Positions 35,453-47,000 of a stretch of 64,000 bases of DNA are shown in pieces; position 1 is the stretch's first letter; the number at the start of each line of letters is the position of its first letter. Under the pieces are notes generated by a model. It had not been told where the DNA came from and searched no databases. It was given only the letters and a program-made list of their open reading frames with translations. Source of the stretch: Phorcus lineatus (Eukaryota; Mollusca; Gastropoda; Trochida; Trochidae); assembly GCA_921293015.1 (NCBI GenBank), contig OV121081.1, forward strand, positions 70,697,022 to 70,761,021, in the 5' to 3' direction. Made by a program: the position numbers and the translations under genes.

Positions 35453-38400
35453 TTATTCCGGGTAACATTGTAAAAGATGACGTTTTAAGGCGTAAACATA
35501 TAGTGAAAATTGTAAAATAATGGTTTCCCAGGTGCTGTGTTCAATATATTTATTGAAGTCAGTAATTCCTCCAAATAAAAAGGCTAACATGTTAATTTCA
35601 TCTTGTAGTTCAAAGGCCACATAAGCGTCAACTTCAAGAAGATCTATCATAAAAACAAAGAATGCATTTCGGTCAGGATTTAAGTGTTCACAATGTAGTA
35701 GTATATGAAAATCATAGTCGTTAGTATAATTATTACATAGATTGCATTCTTTAGATATTTTTCCACGTGATGAGACTTTAATGCATAATTGTAAAGCAGA
35801 TTTATAATTAGGGTGCAAGTAAGATAATTGCCAAAGAATGTGACATTTTAGTTTATTGTGCACATGTACATAAAGACTCATGTTTGCATTAAAAGATGTT
35901 TGCATTTGCCATAGATGTTCTTCATAGTTATGTACGGATGTATTTACAATTTTACGCCATTTAAGTTTGGAAGGAAATAGACCATCTGATATATATTTTT
36001 CGATATGTACATTCAAATTATATTTAGAGAGTATTGAAAGTAGATCATCGCAGATTGAGGATTTTGAAGAGGTTGCTATTTTTGCACAAAATATGCTTTT
36101 TGCAAAGTTATTACAAGAAAGTTTGCATAGACGTCCAAGAAATATGAGCTTACATTTATCAATGTAGCCAACAAGTGACCATAGTCCTAAATTTGCAATA
36201 GTGGAATCTGTTGATGATCTTTTATCAAGCCCCTGTACAATACGAGCAAAATATCTTTGCGTAATTTCAAGTGCATCAGCTTGCTGACCCCCAATGTTCG
36301 GTAAAATTTCACAGCCATAGAGACTTGTTGGTAACACCATTCTCAGCCAGATTTTAACACATGTAAGCGGATGGAGTTGAGAAACATTTAATCCTACAGA
36401 TCTAAGGGAATTGACATTTTGTCTTGCTTTCTGACAGTACCTTTCGATTCGCGCTTTTGTTGATAAGTCGGAAGTTAGGAGGACACCACCATATGTTGTT
36501 GATTCAGACTGAGGGATTACTGTATCTCCAAGGCAGTATTGAAATTTGGAATTACTGGATTTTCTTTTACTAAAGATAACTATTGCACTTTTAGAGGGAT
36601 TATAGGTTAGGCGCCATTTACAGGCATATGAGGACACGATGTCAAGTGATGATTGTAAACCTTTAGGTGATGCGCTAACAAGAGTGGTATCGTCAGCAAG
36701 CAAGACTGCAGGAACATGCATGCCATATACACATATACCACAGTTGGCTTCTCTGAGGGAAGTTATTAGGTCATTGATAAATACGAGAAAGAACCAAGAT
36801 GAGATAACTCTTCCTTGACCTACACCTTGCTTGACACAATACTTGTCTGATCTTTCACCCTGGTACAGGACAAAACATTCACTATTAGTGTAGCAATGGT
36901 ATAGCAGGTCCCACGTATTTCCTCTTATACCAAGTTTATATAATTTATAAAATAACCCATCATGCCAAATTCTGTCAAAAGCTTTTTCATTGTCAAGAAA
37001 AGAGGCAAAGACGGTTGAATCTCTATGCATGTAATATTGAATACTTTCCATTAATGTAAAAACGGACATGATTGCTCCATGTTCACGCCGAAATCCGAAT
37101 TGTAACTTATCAGGAAAATCTGGTTGAGTTTTAGATAACTTGTTTTCAATTCTTTTAAGTAGAAGCTTTTCAAAGAGCTTACCAAGACAAGATGTTAAAG
37201 TGATACCTCGGTAGTTTCTTGGGTCGGTTTTATCTTTTTTGCCTTTATATATAGGTATAACCATACCTAATCTATATTCTTTGGGGACATATTTAGAGGT
37301 AATGATAAGATTGAATAATCTACATAGATAAGTAATGATAAATTCGCCAGCAAATATGATATGTTCATTGGATATTCTATCAGGTCCTGGAGATTTATTC
37401 CTACTAAGAATTTTGATAGAATCTTTAATTTCAGTGGATGAAAATTCTTTTTCTAGCTCTTCATCATAGATGTGATTTGAGTTTTTTATATCTTTTACTC
37501 GTTTGGATATGTGATCTTTAAAGTTAGAGTCAAATTTATCTGAGTTATGAGGTAGAGCTAGATTTGAGTAGTATTTACCCCATATTTTGCATATTTCCGG
37601 AGGGGTCGTTGCACTCTCTCCGCCGAAACTAAGAACGTTAGCGTTAGTTACCTTTACTCGTTGTTTACGAACATTTTTGTAAAATGAGTTAACATCCAAT
37701 TCAGCTGAAAGTTCAATTTGCTTAAGCATTTCATTTTTACTTTGCCTTTTTGATTTTCGTAAGAGGCGCCGAAAGGTGCGTTTTTCAGTTTTATAGCTTT
37801 GATATAAAGGGGATCTTTTGTCTCGAGGTTTGTCATTGCCAACCCATTCACGTCGTGCAACGCGCATACGATAGTGAGCATTATCTAAACCGTCCGATTT
37901 CCAGAATGGTTTCAAGTAGGGCTTATACTTACTATGAGGTATGGAGTTCACACCCGAATGTAATAAAGCAGTGGTTATAATATCATTATATGTGTCAACA
38001 AGGTCTCCCTGATGTTCGTTACCATGGTAACAACTATGATATTTTATGTATTGTTCAATTGAATATTGATAGCAGCAAATGTTGGTTTCATCGGCTCTGT
38101 CCCATTTAGGTACACCAAAGCAGTCTCCACTACTATAATGTGTAATAGGGGGTAAGTCTAACGAAATCAAACATGGTAAATGGTCTGAAACATTGTAAGG
38201 ACAGGTATCAATTATTTGGACATCGCTTATATGACAGCTTATGCATGAAGAAACTAGTATATAGTCAATCATGCTTTGAAAACAGTTGTCCTTTGATCTA
38301 TATGAATAATCTGGTAAGTTAAAATATGAGTTGCTTAGAGCATTTATGAGATTTCTTTCTGATAATACACTTTTGAGGGCCTTATCTCTTTGTGATAATA

Positions 38401-38965
38401 GCGATTTACATATATCCGAGTTGAGATCACCAAGAGTAATTGTTGTGCTTATTTCAGACAAGTAATCATACAAGTCAAGAAATTCATTTAAAGCATTGTG
38501 GAAGGTTGCATATAATACATTGGTTGAAGGTAATCGGCAATTAATTACATAAACATCACAATATCCGTCTCTGGTAAGTTTAACTGCTACTGTATATTCA
38601 GAGTTAACTGTGAGGGGCTCTGCTCGCCAAGGGGAGTGGGTGTTTACTAGAATAGCAAGTCCATGCGAGCCACGAGAGCACGTGGAACTAGCACTCATAC
38701 AGTTATAAGTTACAAGATTGAGCTCAGGAAGAGAGTTGAGGTGATAAAGCTTGTCTGGAGAAAGCCAGTGTTCTTGTAAAGCCACTATATCCATATTCTG
38801 GGATACAGTCTGCTTAATGTATTCAGTACCATGCTGAAGACCACGCACATTCCATGTTAACAACGAGAGAGTCATAGTAACAAATATTATATACATGAAG
38901 TGTCCATTTCTACTTTGGGGGAGCATACGATATTTAATAGATATGGTGGTTGTCAACATTGTCAC
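35453..38965 (-). CDS. LINE ORF2: endonuclease and reverse transcriptase
   Basis: A 1170-codon ORF. AP-type endonuclease at about residues 31-270: TWNVRG (37-42), QEHW (64-67), GDLNSD (179-184), SMIDYILVS (231-239), SDHLP (260-264). Reverse transcriptase at about 510-830: NKSPGPDRIS, NYRGITL, FLDNEKAFDRIWHDG (656-670), GVGQGRVIS, and the catalytic LADDTTL (LADD 756-759). A C-terminal zinc knuckle has C1074-x2-C1077-x9-H1087-x4-C1092. The protein nicks the target and primes cDNA synthesis there. The true start is probably the Met at residue 31 (MTLSLLTWNVRG, base 38875), which would remove the overlap with ORF1. No frameshift or stop is present. Confidence 0.95.
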   Translation of the reverse strand: MTMLTTTISIKYRMLPQSRNGHFMYIIFVTMTLSLLTWNVRGLQHGTEYIKQTVSQNMDIVALQEHWLSPDKLYHLNSLPELNLVTYNCMSASSTCSRGSHGLAILVNTHSPWRAEPLTVNSEYTVAVKLTRDGYCDVYVINCRLPSTNVLYATFHNALNEFLDLYDYLSEISTTITLGDLNSDICKSLLSQRDKALKSVLSERNLINALSNSYFNLPDYSYRSKDNCFQSMIDYILVSSCISCHISDVQIIDTCPYNVSDHLPCLISLDLPPITHYSSGDCFGVPKWDRADETNICCYQYSIEQYIKYHSCYHGNEHQGDLVDTYNDIITTALLHSGVNSIPHSKYKPYLKPFWKSDGLDNAHYRMRVARREWVGNDKPRDKRSPLYQSYKTEKRTFRRLLRKSKRQSKNEMLKQIELSAELDVNSFYKNVRKQRVKVTNANVLSFGGESATTPPEICKIWGKYYSNLALPHNSDKFDSNFKDHISKRVKDIKNSNHIYDEELEKEFSSTEIKDSIKILSRNKSPGPDRISNEHIIFAGEFIITYLCRLFNLIITSKYVPKEYRLGMVIPIYKGKKDKTDPRNYRGITLTSCLGKLFEKLLLKRIENKLSKTQPDFPDKLQFGFRREHGAIMSVFTLMESIQYYMHRDSTVFASFLDNEKAFDRIWHDGLFYKLYKLGIRGNTWDLLYHCYTNSECFVLYQGERSDKYCVKQGVGQGRVISSWFFLVFINDLITSLREANCGICVYGMHVPAVLLADDTTLVSASPKGLQSSLDIVSSYACKWRLTYNPSKSAIVIFSKRKSSNSKFQYCLGDTVIPQSESTTYGGVLLTSDLSTKARIERYCQKARQNVNSLRSVGLNVSQLHPLTCVKIWLRMVLPTSLYGCEILPNIGGQQADALEITQRYFARIVQGLDKRSSTDSTIANLGLWSLVGYIDKCKLIFLGRLCKLSCNNFAKSIFCAKIATSSKSSICDDLLSILSKYNLNVHIEKYISDGLFPSKLKWRKIVNTSVHNYEEHLWQMQTSFNANMSLYVHVHNKLKCHILWQLSYLHPNYKSALQLCIKVSSRGKISKECNLCNNYTNDYDFHILLHCEHLNPDRNAFFVFMIDLLEVDAYVAFELQDEINMLAFLFGGITDFNKYIEHSTWETIILQFSLYVYALKRHLLQCYPE

Positions 38966-40619
38966 TGTAAGTCTTATTCCTGGGTATATAGTCTCTCATA
39001 CGTATTCCTGGGGGCCAGAAGTCTCTGACACCGGACACATAATCCTCATAGTCGTCGAAATCGAGATTAACTTGAACTGTATAGGTATCAGGATAGTTAT
39101 TACGAACGTTTTTCTTCATCAGTCTCACAAATGTTACTCGAACACTCTGGTCATGAGCATATTCATAAATTAAGTCTTTAACTGAGTCGAAGGAATCTTC
39201 TGCACTGACGTTGTACAATACAATTCGTTTAGTCTTTACCTTCGGTACGCCTTGTAGTGCGTGATACTGTTTCGATAGGGATCTTATAGGATGAGTTGTA
39301 TCTTTCTTTACCTTTTTCTCTGTGATGCTGTTTGGATGGGGATGGCTTACTTTCTGCTTCACGTTGATGCCTGTTTGTTGAGGTCGGAGGGAAGGGAAGT
39401 CGGTGTCGTAGTCGTTGTAATTGATGTCGATGCTAGTGTAGTTAGCTGCTAGATCTTCTCTGCTGGTTGATGTGATGGCGTTCTCTTGATGGCGTCCTGT
39501 CAGCACCGGAATAGGGTGTGATTCGCTGTTGTCCGTTGCTGACTTCGTTGTCGCTGTCTCAGTCTCAGTATTCGTAGTTTCTGCTGCAGTTGACGTTGGC
39601 GTTGACGTGGAAGCATCATGGGTATCCTTTGGTGGCTGTAAGTTGGCTTTAGGGTTTTCATTAGAATTGTGCATATGTTTGGAAACAGCTGTGAGTTTTG
39701 ATTCAATTGTCTTCAGTTTAGAATCAACAGAATAGTTAGTATTAAGAAGTTCATTTTCTAAGTGTAGTATATGATCCCGAAAAGATTTATTCTCTTGATT
39801 GGATAACTTTAGCTCTGCTCTTAACTCTGAGCGCCTTTCTTCTGAGTGATTTAGTTTCTTATCTTTTTCTTTGATAGTCTCTTGCAAACATCTGATGTCA
39901 TCTTTAAGTTTCTTTTCAAGTTTCTCAAATTTGTTCTCTAACACTTCATAACCATCATTCACAACTTGCTTTAGTTGAACAATATGACTGAGCAATAATG
40001 CAAATGTGTCGCTTTGCTCACCTTGTGTACTTGAAGTAGTGGATCTTGATAGGGTGGATGGTGTCGTTGCAGGCGGTGTTGGAGTGCCGAGCGTTTGTGA
40101 TGTTGATCCATTCTTCTTGTTATTGACAGATGATAATGTCAAAGGTGAAGCCGGCAATTGTAGTGTTGATGTTGAGAGATGACGAACGCTAGCTCTGCTA
40201 AGAACCTTGTTCTGGAGTACAAAGTCAGTAATAGACCCTTCTATAAAGTGGAAGAGATAATAAACATCTTGTGCGTACTTGTAAACCACTGATGGTGTTG
40301 CTGCCTGTGTATTCTTACGCTTGATTAGTAAACCTTTAGGAAAGTTGGTACATGTGTGCTTGCCATAATCATAGAGGCTTTCTCTTACGTCATTTATCTC
40401 TTTGATGTTATAATTGTAGATATCTTGAACACTGTCAATGAAGCTGGTTTTGTCTTTAGATCCAACCTTTCTTTTGATTTCTAAATAGATTGACTCATCT
40501 ATGTAACCACACGGCTGTGTGTTATACACCTCGTCATTGTCCACATCGGTAACTTCAGTACTTGCATAATCACTTATTGTTGTGCTCTCATTGTCTTCAC
40601 TGTCCAGGGCGTCGGCCAT
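38934..40619 (-). CDS. LINE ORF1: coiled-coil nucleic-acid-binding protein
   Basis: A 561-aa ORF1 protein, expected to bind element RNA and form the particle with ORF2. Residues 1-30 are acidic, and about 205-315 form a strong coiled coil (EVLENKFEKLEKKLKDDIRC and following heptads). Residues 320-390 are rich in Thr, Ser and Glu. A compact C-terminal domain spans about 464-546 (TKRIVLYNVSAEDSFDSVKD to DFWPPGIRMRDYIP). No CCHC knuckles are present. The C-terminal domain resembles the RRM-like or C-terminal fold of other invertebrate LINE ORF1 proteins; this is family impression, not a search. The start follows GTTCGAACA and gives MADALDSED. Confidence 0.88.
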   Translation of the reverse strand: MADALDSEDNESTTISDYASTEVTDVDNDEVYNTQPCGYIDESIYLEIKRKVGSKDKTSFIDSVQDIYNYNIKEINDVRESLYDYGKHTCTNFPKGLLIKRKNTQAATPSVVYKYAQDVYYLFHFIEGSITDFVLQNKVLSRASVRHLSTSTLQLPASPLTLSSVNNKKNGSTSQTLGTPTPPATTPSTLSRSTTSSTQGEQSDTFALLLSHIVQLKQVVNDGYEVLENKFEKLEKKLKDDIRCLQETIKEKDKKLNHSEERRSELRAELKLSNQENKSFRDHILHLENELLNTNYSVDSKLKTIESKLTAVSKHMHNSNENPKANLQPPKDTHDASTSTPTSTAAETTNTETETATTKSATDNSESHPIPVLTGRHQENAITSTSREDLAANYTSIDINYNDYDTDFPSLRPQQTGINVKQKVSHPHPNSITEKKVKKDTTHPIRSLSKQYHALQGVPKVKTKRIVLYNVSAEDSFDSVKDLIYEYAHDQSVRVTFVRLMKKNVRNNYPDTYTVQVNLDFDDYEDYVSGVRDFWPPGIRMRDYIPRNKTYSDNVDNHHIY

Positions 40620-40875
40620 TGTTCGACCTTAGTAGACAGCTTGCATTGGTGTTTACAATTTCGTGTTAGTGAATAAATTTTCAATATGAAAATATATACA
40701 AAGTATAGTTTATGGATAGTTCCAACGATTAAAGTTCACATTTGGTCATATGCAAAAATTCAATTCATGATGAAGTCATATCACCTGGGTTCGTAGAATA
40801 GCGTTGTGTGATGAAAGCATTTAAGATCACCGCAGAGCGCAGAAAAAACACGTCCTCACACCTCGACTGCTGTAC
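40620..40875 (-). promoter_or_regulatory. LINE 5' UTR, presumed internal promoter
   Basis: The 256 bp between the target duplication and the ORF1 start. LINEs of this type carry an internal promoter here; no specific motif was identified. Confidence 0.45.
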
Positions 40876-41133
40876 ATTTATTCAAAAATTTATTATTAAC
40901 CCACAAGCCTTTCTTAATTGTAAGAAAAAGTAACACTGATCTATATTTAGGTGTCATTCATTGCAAGATGAAAGTAGGATAGTCTTTTACTAGATCGAAA
41001 AACAGGACCTTACAATCATAACTCACTTTCCTATATGTATGAGTTAAGAAATGTGCGTGAAGTCATATGTCAACAAACTAAAAATACAGAAAATATATTA
41101 AAGACAAAAAACCCTAATGAAAACACTATGATG
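40876..41133. repeat. 258-bp target site duplication, right copy
   Basis: Perfect direct copy of 34936-35193, abutting the 5' end of the LINE at 40875. Confidence 0.93.
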
Positions 41134-42660
41134 TATTGAATGATGACTGCTTTTATCCTCGGCGAACAAGAGATCGATGTTCCTGTACTGTAAAGAGATG
41201 GGCAGGTAGTTCCAGAGTTGCAATATGTCGACTGTCGGACTACAGAGGATTCGCAACTAAGGTTTGGCCATGCCTAGTCCGTTCAAAAAGTAAGAAATGT
41301 CTTCATCCGTCTTCTTCGTCATATGGAAGTGATTTCAATCGAATTGCCCTGAGATCTTGGAAAGAAGAACTTCATTGTAGTATCTTATTAATCGTCAGTC
41401 ATGAAGGTTAATTCCTAACTTGTGTGTTGTGAGAGAGTGAGTTATTGTTTAGCGCCTCTTGCGCCATTAAAGGCGTTCATCCCACTACAAACATATTATA
41501 ATAATGTCATCATGAAGTAGATTTTTTCTGTTTATTTCTGTCCCACCTTATCCTTTGGTAAAATCTGAAGATCCTTGTTAGCTGATTACGATGTACGAAG
41601 AACATTTACATTAGTTTCTTTGATATACACATTGCTTGAACAGTCTGTAAATAAAATCAGAATCAACATCTCGACAATGAGAAGATTGGTTAATGATGAA
41701 GTGTAGTGATTGCAATGGCTCTCATCTTCCAGATAAGTCTCAGACACTCAATATACCTTGTTCTTTAGAGACAGTGAATATTTGATTAACTTTTGAGTCA
41801 AAGCTTGCTATCCACTCCAGTGATTTCCGGGGTCTTTCATGTTAAATGTCATATTCTTTCTAGTTCTTTGATCTTGGAATCTTTGTTCTTCCACAATCAT
41901 TACATTAACCATGACACGTGATAAAGACAGCTATCCTATGGGAATCTTAATCTTAGACTAGTCATAACATTACCGATTTACCATTACTCATTGATCGTCA
42001 TAGTTTCTAGAATAGCCATCACATTTCTTATCTAAATTAATTATTAATGGTTCTTTTAAAGTTAAGAATTACACATCTTTCTTGACAAAGCTGAGCCTTT
42101 TCAATTAAGTCATAACAGGAGAAGCTTTCCAAGATATAAAAATATCACACACGTCTCGTTAAACATTCTTCGAGTCTATCTTTGGCCTCTCGTAGCTCCT
42201 GTGCAGTCTCATCTTGAAATCACTCAGAGACATAAGTTATTGAAGATTCCCTGAGGAAAACGTTCTTTTTATACGTAAATTACTTTCATCAACTATATAC
42301 CGTCTCACAGTTATATATATTATTTCGTGATGATTTTTGGATATTTATATACAATGTTATTCAAAATGGACTCAAAATTGGTATCTTTACATACTATTGC
42401 TACGACATTACAAACTATGATATTAGATAATTATTATATTTGGAATGGTGAAATATGCCATTTATCGGTGAAAATAAAACCCGTATTGTCACTGAGTGAA
42501 ATAAAAATGGCAGTCTACTCTGTAAAATGATGCAACAATCATATGACGTCGTCTGTGACGTCATGAAACAATTGAATGACGTCATGCAACAGCCACGCTA
42601 GCGAAGCGTTTTAGCTTCTCAATTCATTTATTCAGGGTCATTTACGGGGTTTGGGGAAAC
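41134..42660. other. Non-coding stretch
   Basis: No supported gene. A 91-codon ORF at 41136-41411 has no family signal. A small GCGCCTC/GGCG foldback sits near 41451-41475. Confidence 0.3.
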
Positions 42661-42826
42661 ATAATAAATAGAACATTTGACATTTCTCGTCGAATACCAT
42701 GAATATCTCATCTCGTGAAGTAGAAAATCATATATTTACACTCTTGGCTACGCCACTCGTGAAAATATAAATTTCTACTTCACTCGATGAGTTATCCATG
42801 GTATTCGACGAGAAATGTCAAATGTT
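42661..42826 (+). repeat. Long hairpin element H3 with signature
   Basis: Signature ATAATAAATAGAA at 42661-42673, then inverted arms starting AACATTTGACATTTCTCGTC at 42672 and ending at 42826. The outer 28 bp pair perfectly. Further in, the left arm reads CATCTCGTGAAGTAG where its partner reads CATCGAGTGAAGTAG, so CTCG runs in the same direction on both arms. A third block (CTCT against CGAG) lies near the tip. Confidence 0.85.
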
Positions 42827-44884
42827 AGAATTTTTCAAAGAATATGTTTACAGTGAGCTAATATTCTATCAACATTAAAAACACCATTATAAATCGTTAA
42901 TGCCGTGAAATCAGTTTTCGTTTTGTTGATGCCAAGATTCATTTAAACCATGTCCAGTTTTTCCGATTGGGTTGTTTTATGCCAATATATTTTTAATAAA
43001 AGTTGTTTAATTGAGATACAATAACCAGGATGTAATGCCTGTTTTGAGTTTCACAAAGAAAGTATAAATTATGTAACCAGTTTCATATATTTGCTTGCTG
43101 CTGTTAAAAGATTGTACATCTCAAGCTATTGAGCATATGGTTAGTTTCAAGGAGGAAAAATATTCATTGAGGCAGATTGATATGGAAAGCCTTATTTTAA
43201 TGTAAATATTTGCGTTCGGGAATATCAATTACTCATTTTATGACACATATCAACCTTTGCTATATATGTGACTATCTATGCCTACGTAGTCATTTTATTC
43301 CATTGCATGTATGAGATTTTTCGCGCTATGACAGCGTTTATTTAGAGACTGTGATATGAGACATACCGTTTTGAATTGACTACATCATTGTAGATATACG
43401 GTCATATTTCGGTCTGGAAATCATGTTTTGGTTAAATATTGGACCACTGAAGAAAACGAAAACTATTTATCTGTTCTGAAATTATTTTTAGATAATGCCA
43501 AGTTTTCATGATTGATCCATGACAACCTATTAATTCAATGTTGTGAACATTTTTAAGATAACCCAGTTTTTTACATAACCATATGCATGCACGTATATAC
43601 AGTCTTAAGATCATAAAAGTGTAACCTTATTCCCACAGACCCGACTACATGCAATCTGAGATGGATCATAAATGACACAACGTGTATGAACTATGACTCA
43701 GGTGAAAGAACACACAAACACATTATAGGAAGACAGAGAGCGCTATGTAAACACAGGGCTGCGATGAAGGATCTCCCGTGATGTTCTAGCATTTTTATCA
43801 GCAAGAGGACAGCTGAGGAAGCAAGGCATGTTCCTTTTCTTGCATCACGCTACTTCCGTTAACACATTTTCTGGTTGGTTGAAGATTCGTTGTAGCATGA
43901 TGAGCATTTCTTTAGATATTCGTAGCCCTTAAACCATTTACATCCATTAAAGTCTTGAAAACTCTACACTATACATGTAAGCCTTAATCTCGAACACACC
44001 TAGCTACTAATATGAATCGAACATCACTGAAGTAAGGAAAGTGTTCCTTTTCAAACGTTTTACATTATTATCAAGAGCATTATTACACAACTCTTTTCGA
44101 GAATAAAAGGACCTCAGTTATTAGTTTTTCTCTTAATGGTCATGCTAAGTTCTTTTAAGTAACGTAACTTAGATCTTAGGATCTACCATTTTAAAACTGA
44201 ATTTCTTATTTGTATTATAAATGTACATACACGTAATACTTTATAGATAATTATATATTATCGGTCAAGAGAGGTACATATTCATGTTTGTGTTAGTTGT
44301 TGCTATATGTTTTGGACAATATATTTCTCATTTATTTACCATACCATTGGAATTATGTCATGACGACATAATGTTCTATATGCAACACACGTGTAGTAAA
44401 TTCGAACAGGAGGTAAAAAAACAACGAGGCATAGTGATGAGGGATTACTTTGACTTGCATCCAATCCAGACCATTGATCAATTATCTTTCGAGATAATTT
44501 ATGATAATTTAATGACGATTTAAAGTGGAACTCGCCAATTCGCTAACTACAGATGGATTCGAATATTGAGATCACAATTCCTTACTAGATGTAATTAGGC
44601 AACATTTAAGACGTTTTTATACATATATGCATTATTCAATTCTAATTTTCATACATGAGTACGGATATTAGTACCATAAATATTCGAGTTTCATTGATGA
44701 CTTCTTACACAGAATTCGAATTTTGATTATTTAGATTCGTAACTGATAATAATTAGATTTTTAAACACATAAAACAACCAAAAAAGGAATGACTCGAGAA
44801 TAAAGTAGATTTTCAAAGATATTACAAAAAGATTATAACAATGGTTTAATGCGTGGAAAGAGATTGTTTCTTTTGTAACATATG
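42827..44884. other. Non-coding stretch
   Basis: AT-rich sequence without a supported gene. The 79-codon ORF at 44284-44523 has a hydrophobic N-terminus but no family resemblance or splice context; I treat it as chance. Confidence 0.3.
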
Positions 44885-45270
44885 TGTTATGAAACCTATG
44901 TTATACTCTGCTAATCCCATCCCCAAGTAATCCCTAAGTATGTAATAATCATTAAGCTGTTGTCAAGTGACAATGTGTTGACAACTGAGTCTAATGGGTA
45001 TTTAAGTTGGTGGGAAGTTGATTCTCAGCCATTGTCCTGGAGGGTTGAGTCTCAGCCACGGGACTGAGGAGCTGTGTTTCAGCCAGCCCTCAGCCATGGG
45101 CTAGCGACAGTCACATCGAGACATGTAAGAAAGGACGTGTTGGGCGCCGTGAGGGTGCCCAGGGAAAGCAGGCTGGAAGTGTCGACGGCCAGATTGGCAC
45201 AAAGTACTTAGAAGAAGTAAACCCATGAAAATCCACATGCATCTCGTGTGCCTGCTGATTGTGCTACACA
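44885..45270 (+). mobile_element. Putative 5' LTR of an LTR retrotransposon
   Basis: About 386 bp starting TGTTATGAAACC and ending GTGCTACACA, just upstream of a primer-binding site. It is GC-richer than its surroundings and contains a TATA-like TATTTAAG at 44999-45006. The second LTR was not found, so the ends are approximate and the element is truncated or decayed. Confidence 0.5.
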
Positions 45271-45281
45271 GGGGATCCTTT

Positions 45282-45301
45282 TGGTGCCGTGACCCGGATT
45301 C
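45282..45301 (+). other. Probable tRNA primer-binding site
   Basis: TGGTGCCGTGACCCGGATTC begins with TGG and would be complementary to the 3' end of a tRNA ending ...CGGCACCA. This is the standard start of minus-strand synthesis in LTR elements. The tRNA identity is not assigned. Confidence 0.55.
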
Positions 45302-47000
45302 AGCAAGACAGAGGGACTTGGACTTGGTGGTTGGTGAATACTGATTGTTGTCGACCTTCCCCGCTTCTCTGGGCGACCCTAAGTGTTTGCAATTAAACTT
45401 TATTGATAGTTTTAGGTATGTTAGCGTAACAGTAAGGAGTAGAGGTAAAGGACATTAGGAGAACAAACCCATATCAGGGGTTTCACGGGGAACGTTATAA
45501 CAGGAACGCTGATTTGCTGTTTTGGAGGGATCAGCCTGGTAGTAAGAAAATAGTATGGGCTGTTGAAGGGTTACCGTCTCAGGAGTCAAAATGAAAAAAG
45601 TTAAGGAAAGGGGTATTGAAAGAAGACTAGAATTAATTGGCAGGGACGATTTAGGTGAATTACATCAGCAAAGATCATGGGGAGGGCTTGAATTAAGATG
45701 AAGTTTAGAAATCCTAAAGTCTGAGAGAGTGGTGGACGAGTGGACGGGTACATTATATGGTAAGCCCGCGGGACATCAAATGGGATGGAGCTCAGACTGA
45801 GCAGACGGGCATATAATGTTGTAACCCGAGACGAAGCTCCTGCCATAAATTGACTTGAATGGCCTTGATTTACAGACCGGATTAGAGGGATTCTTGTGGA
45901 TTAGCCCTGGGTCTGAAGGCCAAGGATAGACGAACAAAATCTTATCAAGCAGTAGGTTAGGCAACGGTGGGTTTAAGGTTTTCTGAAATGGAACTTATTA
46001 TGTAACTCTTGTAGAGAAAAACACAACGCAAAGGCTAGGGTTAACTGCAGGCTTTAATTCCTTGGATTAAAGAGATTGAAGCTTAAATATAATTATTTGG
46101 GACGGTCAGATAATTAGCTCTCTTGAGTAAATTATTCAAGGCAATATGGTAGTAAGGAGCAATGTTGTTTCAGGAAACTGTAGATATGCAGCTAGAAAGA
46201 TAAGAAAATATTTCTCATTTAAGTTGAGGTTTGGGTACTTGTAAGGTTAAGAGAGGAGAACCCAGAGGAGATAGTTTGGGGAAACGACAGTTGGTGCCTC
46301 CATCCATCAGTGGATGCAATGATGCAGAAAGCCAGCACGACTGCGGGAGATGATCGGTTTGGACCTGAGAGATCGAGAACCCATGGAGAACGTCGGTGTC
46401 GGAACAGCAGTTGGTCAATCCACTAACATGGCGGTGTCTGCTTAGGCAGGGGACGTGGGGAACGTCAGTAGATGGAATACATCTGTGCCTCCATGTAGGA
46501 TGACCAATGTTTCTGGAAAACAGTGGAAATTAAGCTGTACCCGACGGTGGGCTACGTTAACCAGGACTGAACCGAGACTCTTCGAAACCCTATCTCACCA
46601 TGTGGTGACTTTGTTAGCTCATTGTTACATGTTAAATGAGCGCATTGGTATTTTTTGATGTATTGTATTATTGCAAGGATCTGTATTATAGAAGGACTCG
46701 AAGCCGAAGTTAAGCCCCATGCGAGAGGTCGGCCGCGGATCATTTACTCGGTAATCCGATATGTGCGACTCCTGTTCCATGGTGCGAGCATCTCGCGCGT
46801 GTGCACTGGCTCAATCCAAGCACTTCCTTCGTTACCCAAACATCCGGATTAGCGAAGCAGACGACATGCATGCAATAAAACTTAGGCGATACATCTCTGT
46901 ATTATGCAAAATGTGCTCACCTGACAAGCTGATTTCACGTGTACCAGATTAAAATAAACTTATTTCAAATGGAATGTCATTACGGTTATGCAAGGACGTG
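45302..47000 (+). mobile_element. Decayed leader or internal region of the LTR element and unassigned flank
   Basis: The sequence keeps the GC-richer composition to about 46.5 kb but has no ORF over 100 codons and no reverse transcriptase, protease or integrase motif. Where the element ends is not visible; 46.7-47.0 kb may already be flank. Confidence 0.3.

Larger units (their letters stand above)
35194..40875 (-). mobile_element. Full-length, apparently intact APE-type LINE (5682 bp)
   Basis: A non-LTR retrotransposon on the minus strand: 5' UTR 40875-40620, ORF1 40619-38934, ORF2 38965-35453, 3' UTR about 259 bp. The tail contains GGAAATAAAGAAT followed by (TC)n. Both ORFs are open. It has an endonuclease of the apurinic type and a reverse transcriptase, but no LTRs. 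The clade is uncertain: the features are compatible with the CR1/I/Jockey groups, and a phylogeny would be needed. It is flanked by a perfect 258-bp duplication. Confidence 0.92.

Noticed and set aside
34936..41133. 258-bp repeats as an assembly duplication
   Set aside because: The borders coincide exactly with the 5' end and the (TC)n 3' end of the LINE, as expected for target duplication; assembly error remains possible but is the weaker explanation.
41136..41411. 91-codon ORF right of the LINE
   Set aside because: No family resemblance, no splice context, and it begins just after the target duplication.
44284..44523. 79-codon ORF with hydrophobic N-terminus
   Set aside because: Signal-peptide-like start but no other support; AT-rich region where chance ORFs of this size are common.
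45716..45835. Inverted repeat GGGTACATTATATG / CATATAATGTTGTAACCC as another hairpin-family member
   Set aside because: Short, interrupted, and lacks the ATAATAAATAG signature and regular CTCG blocks.
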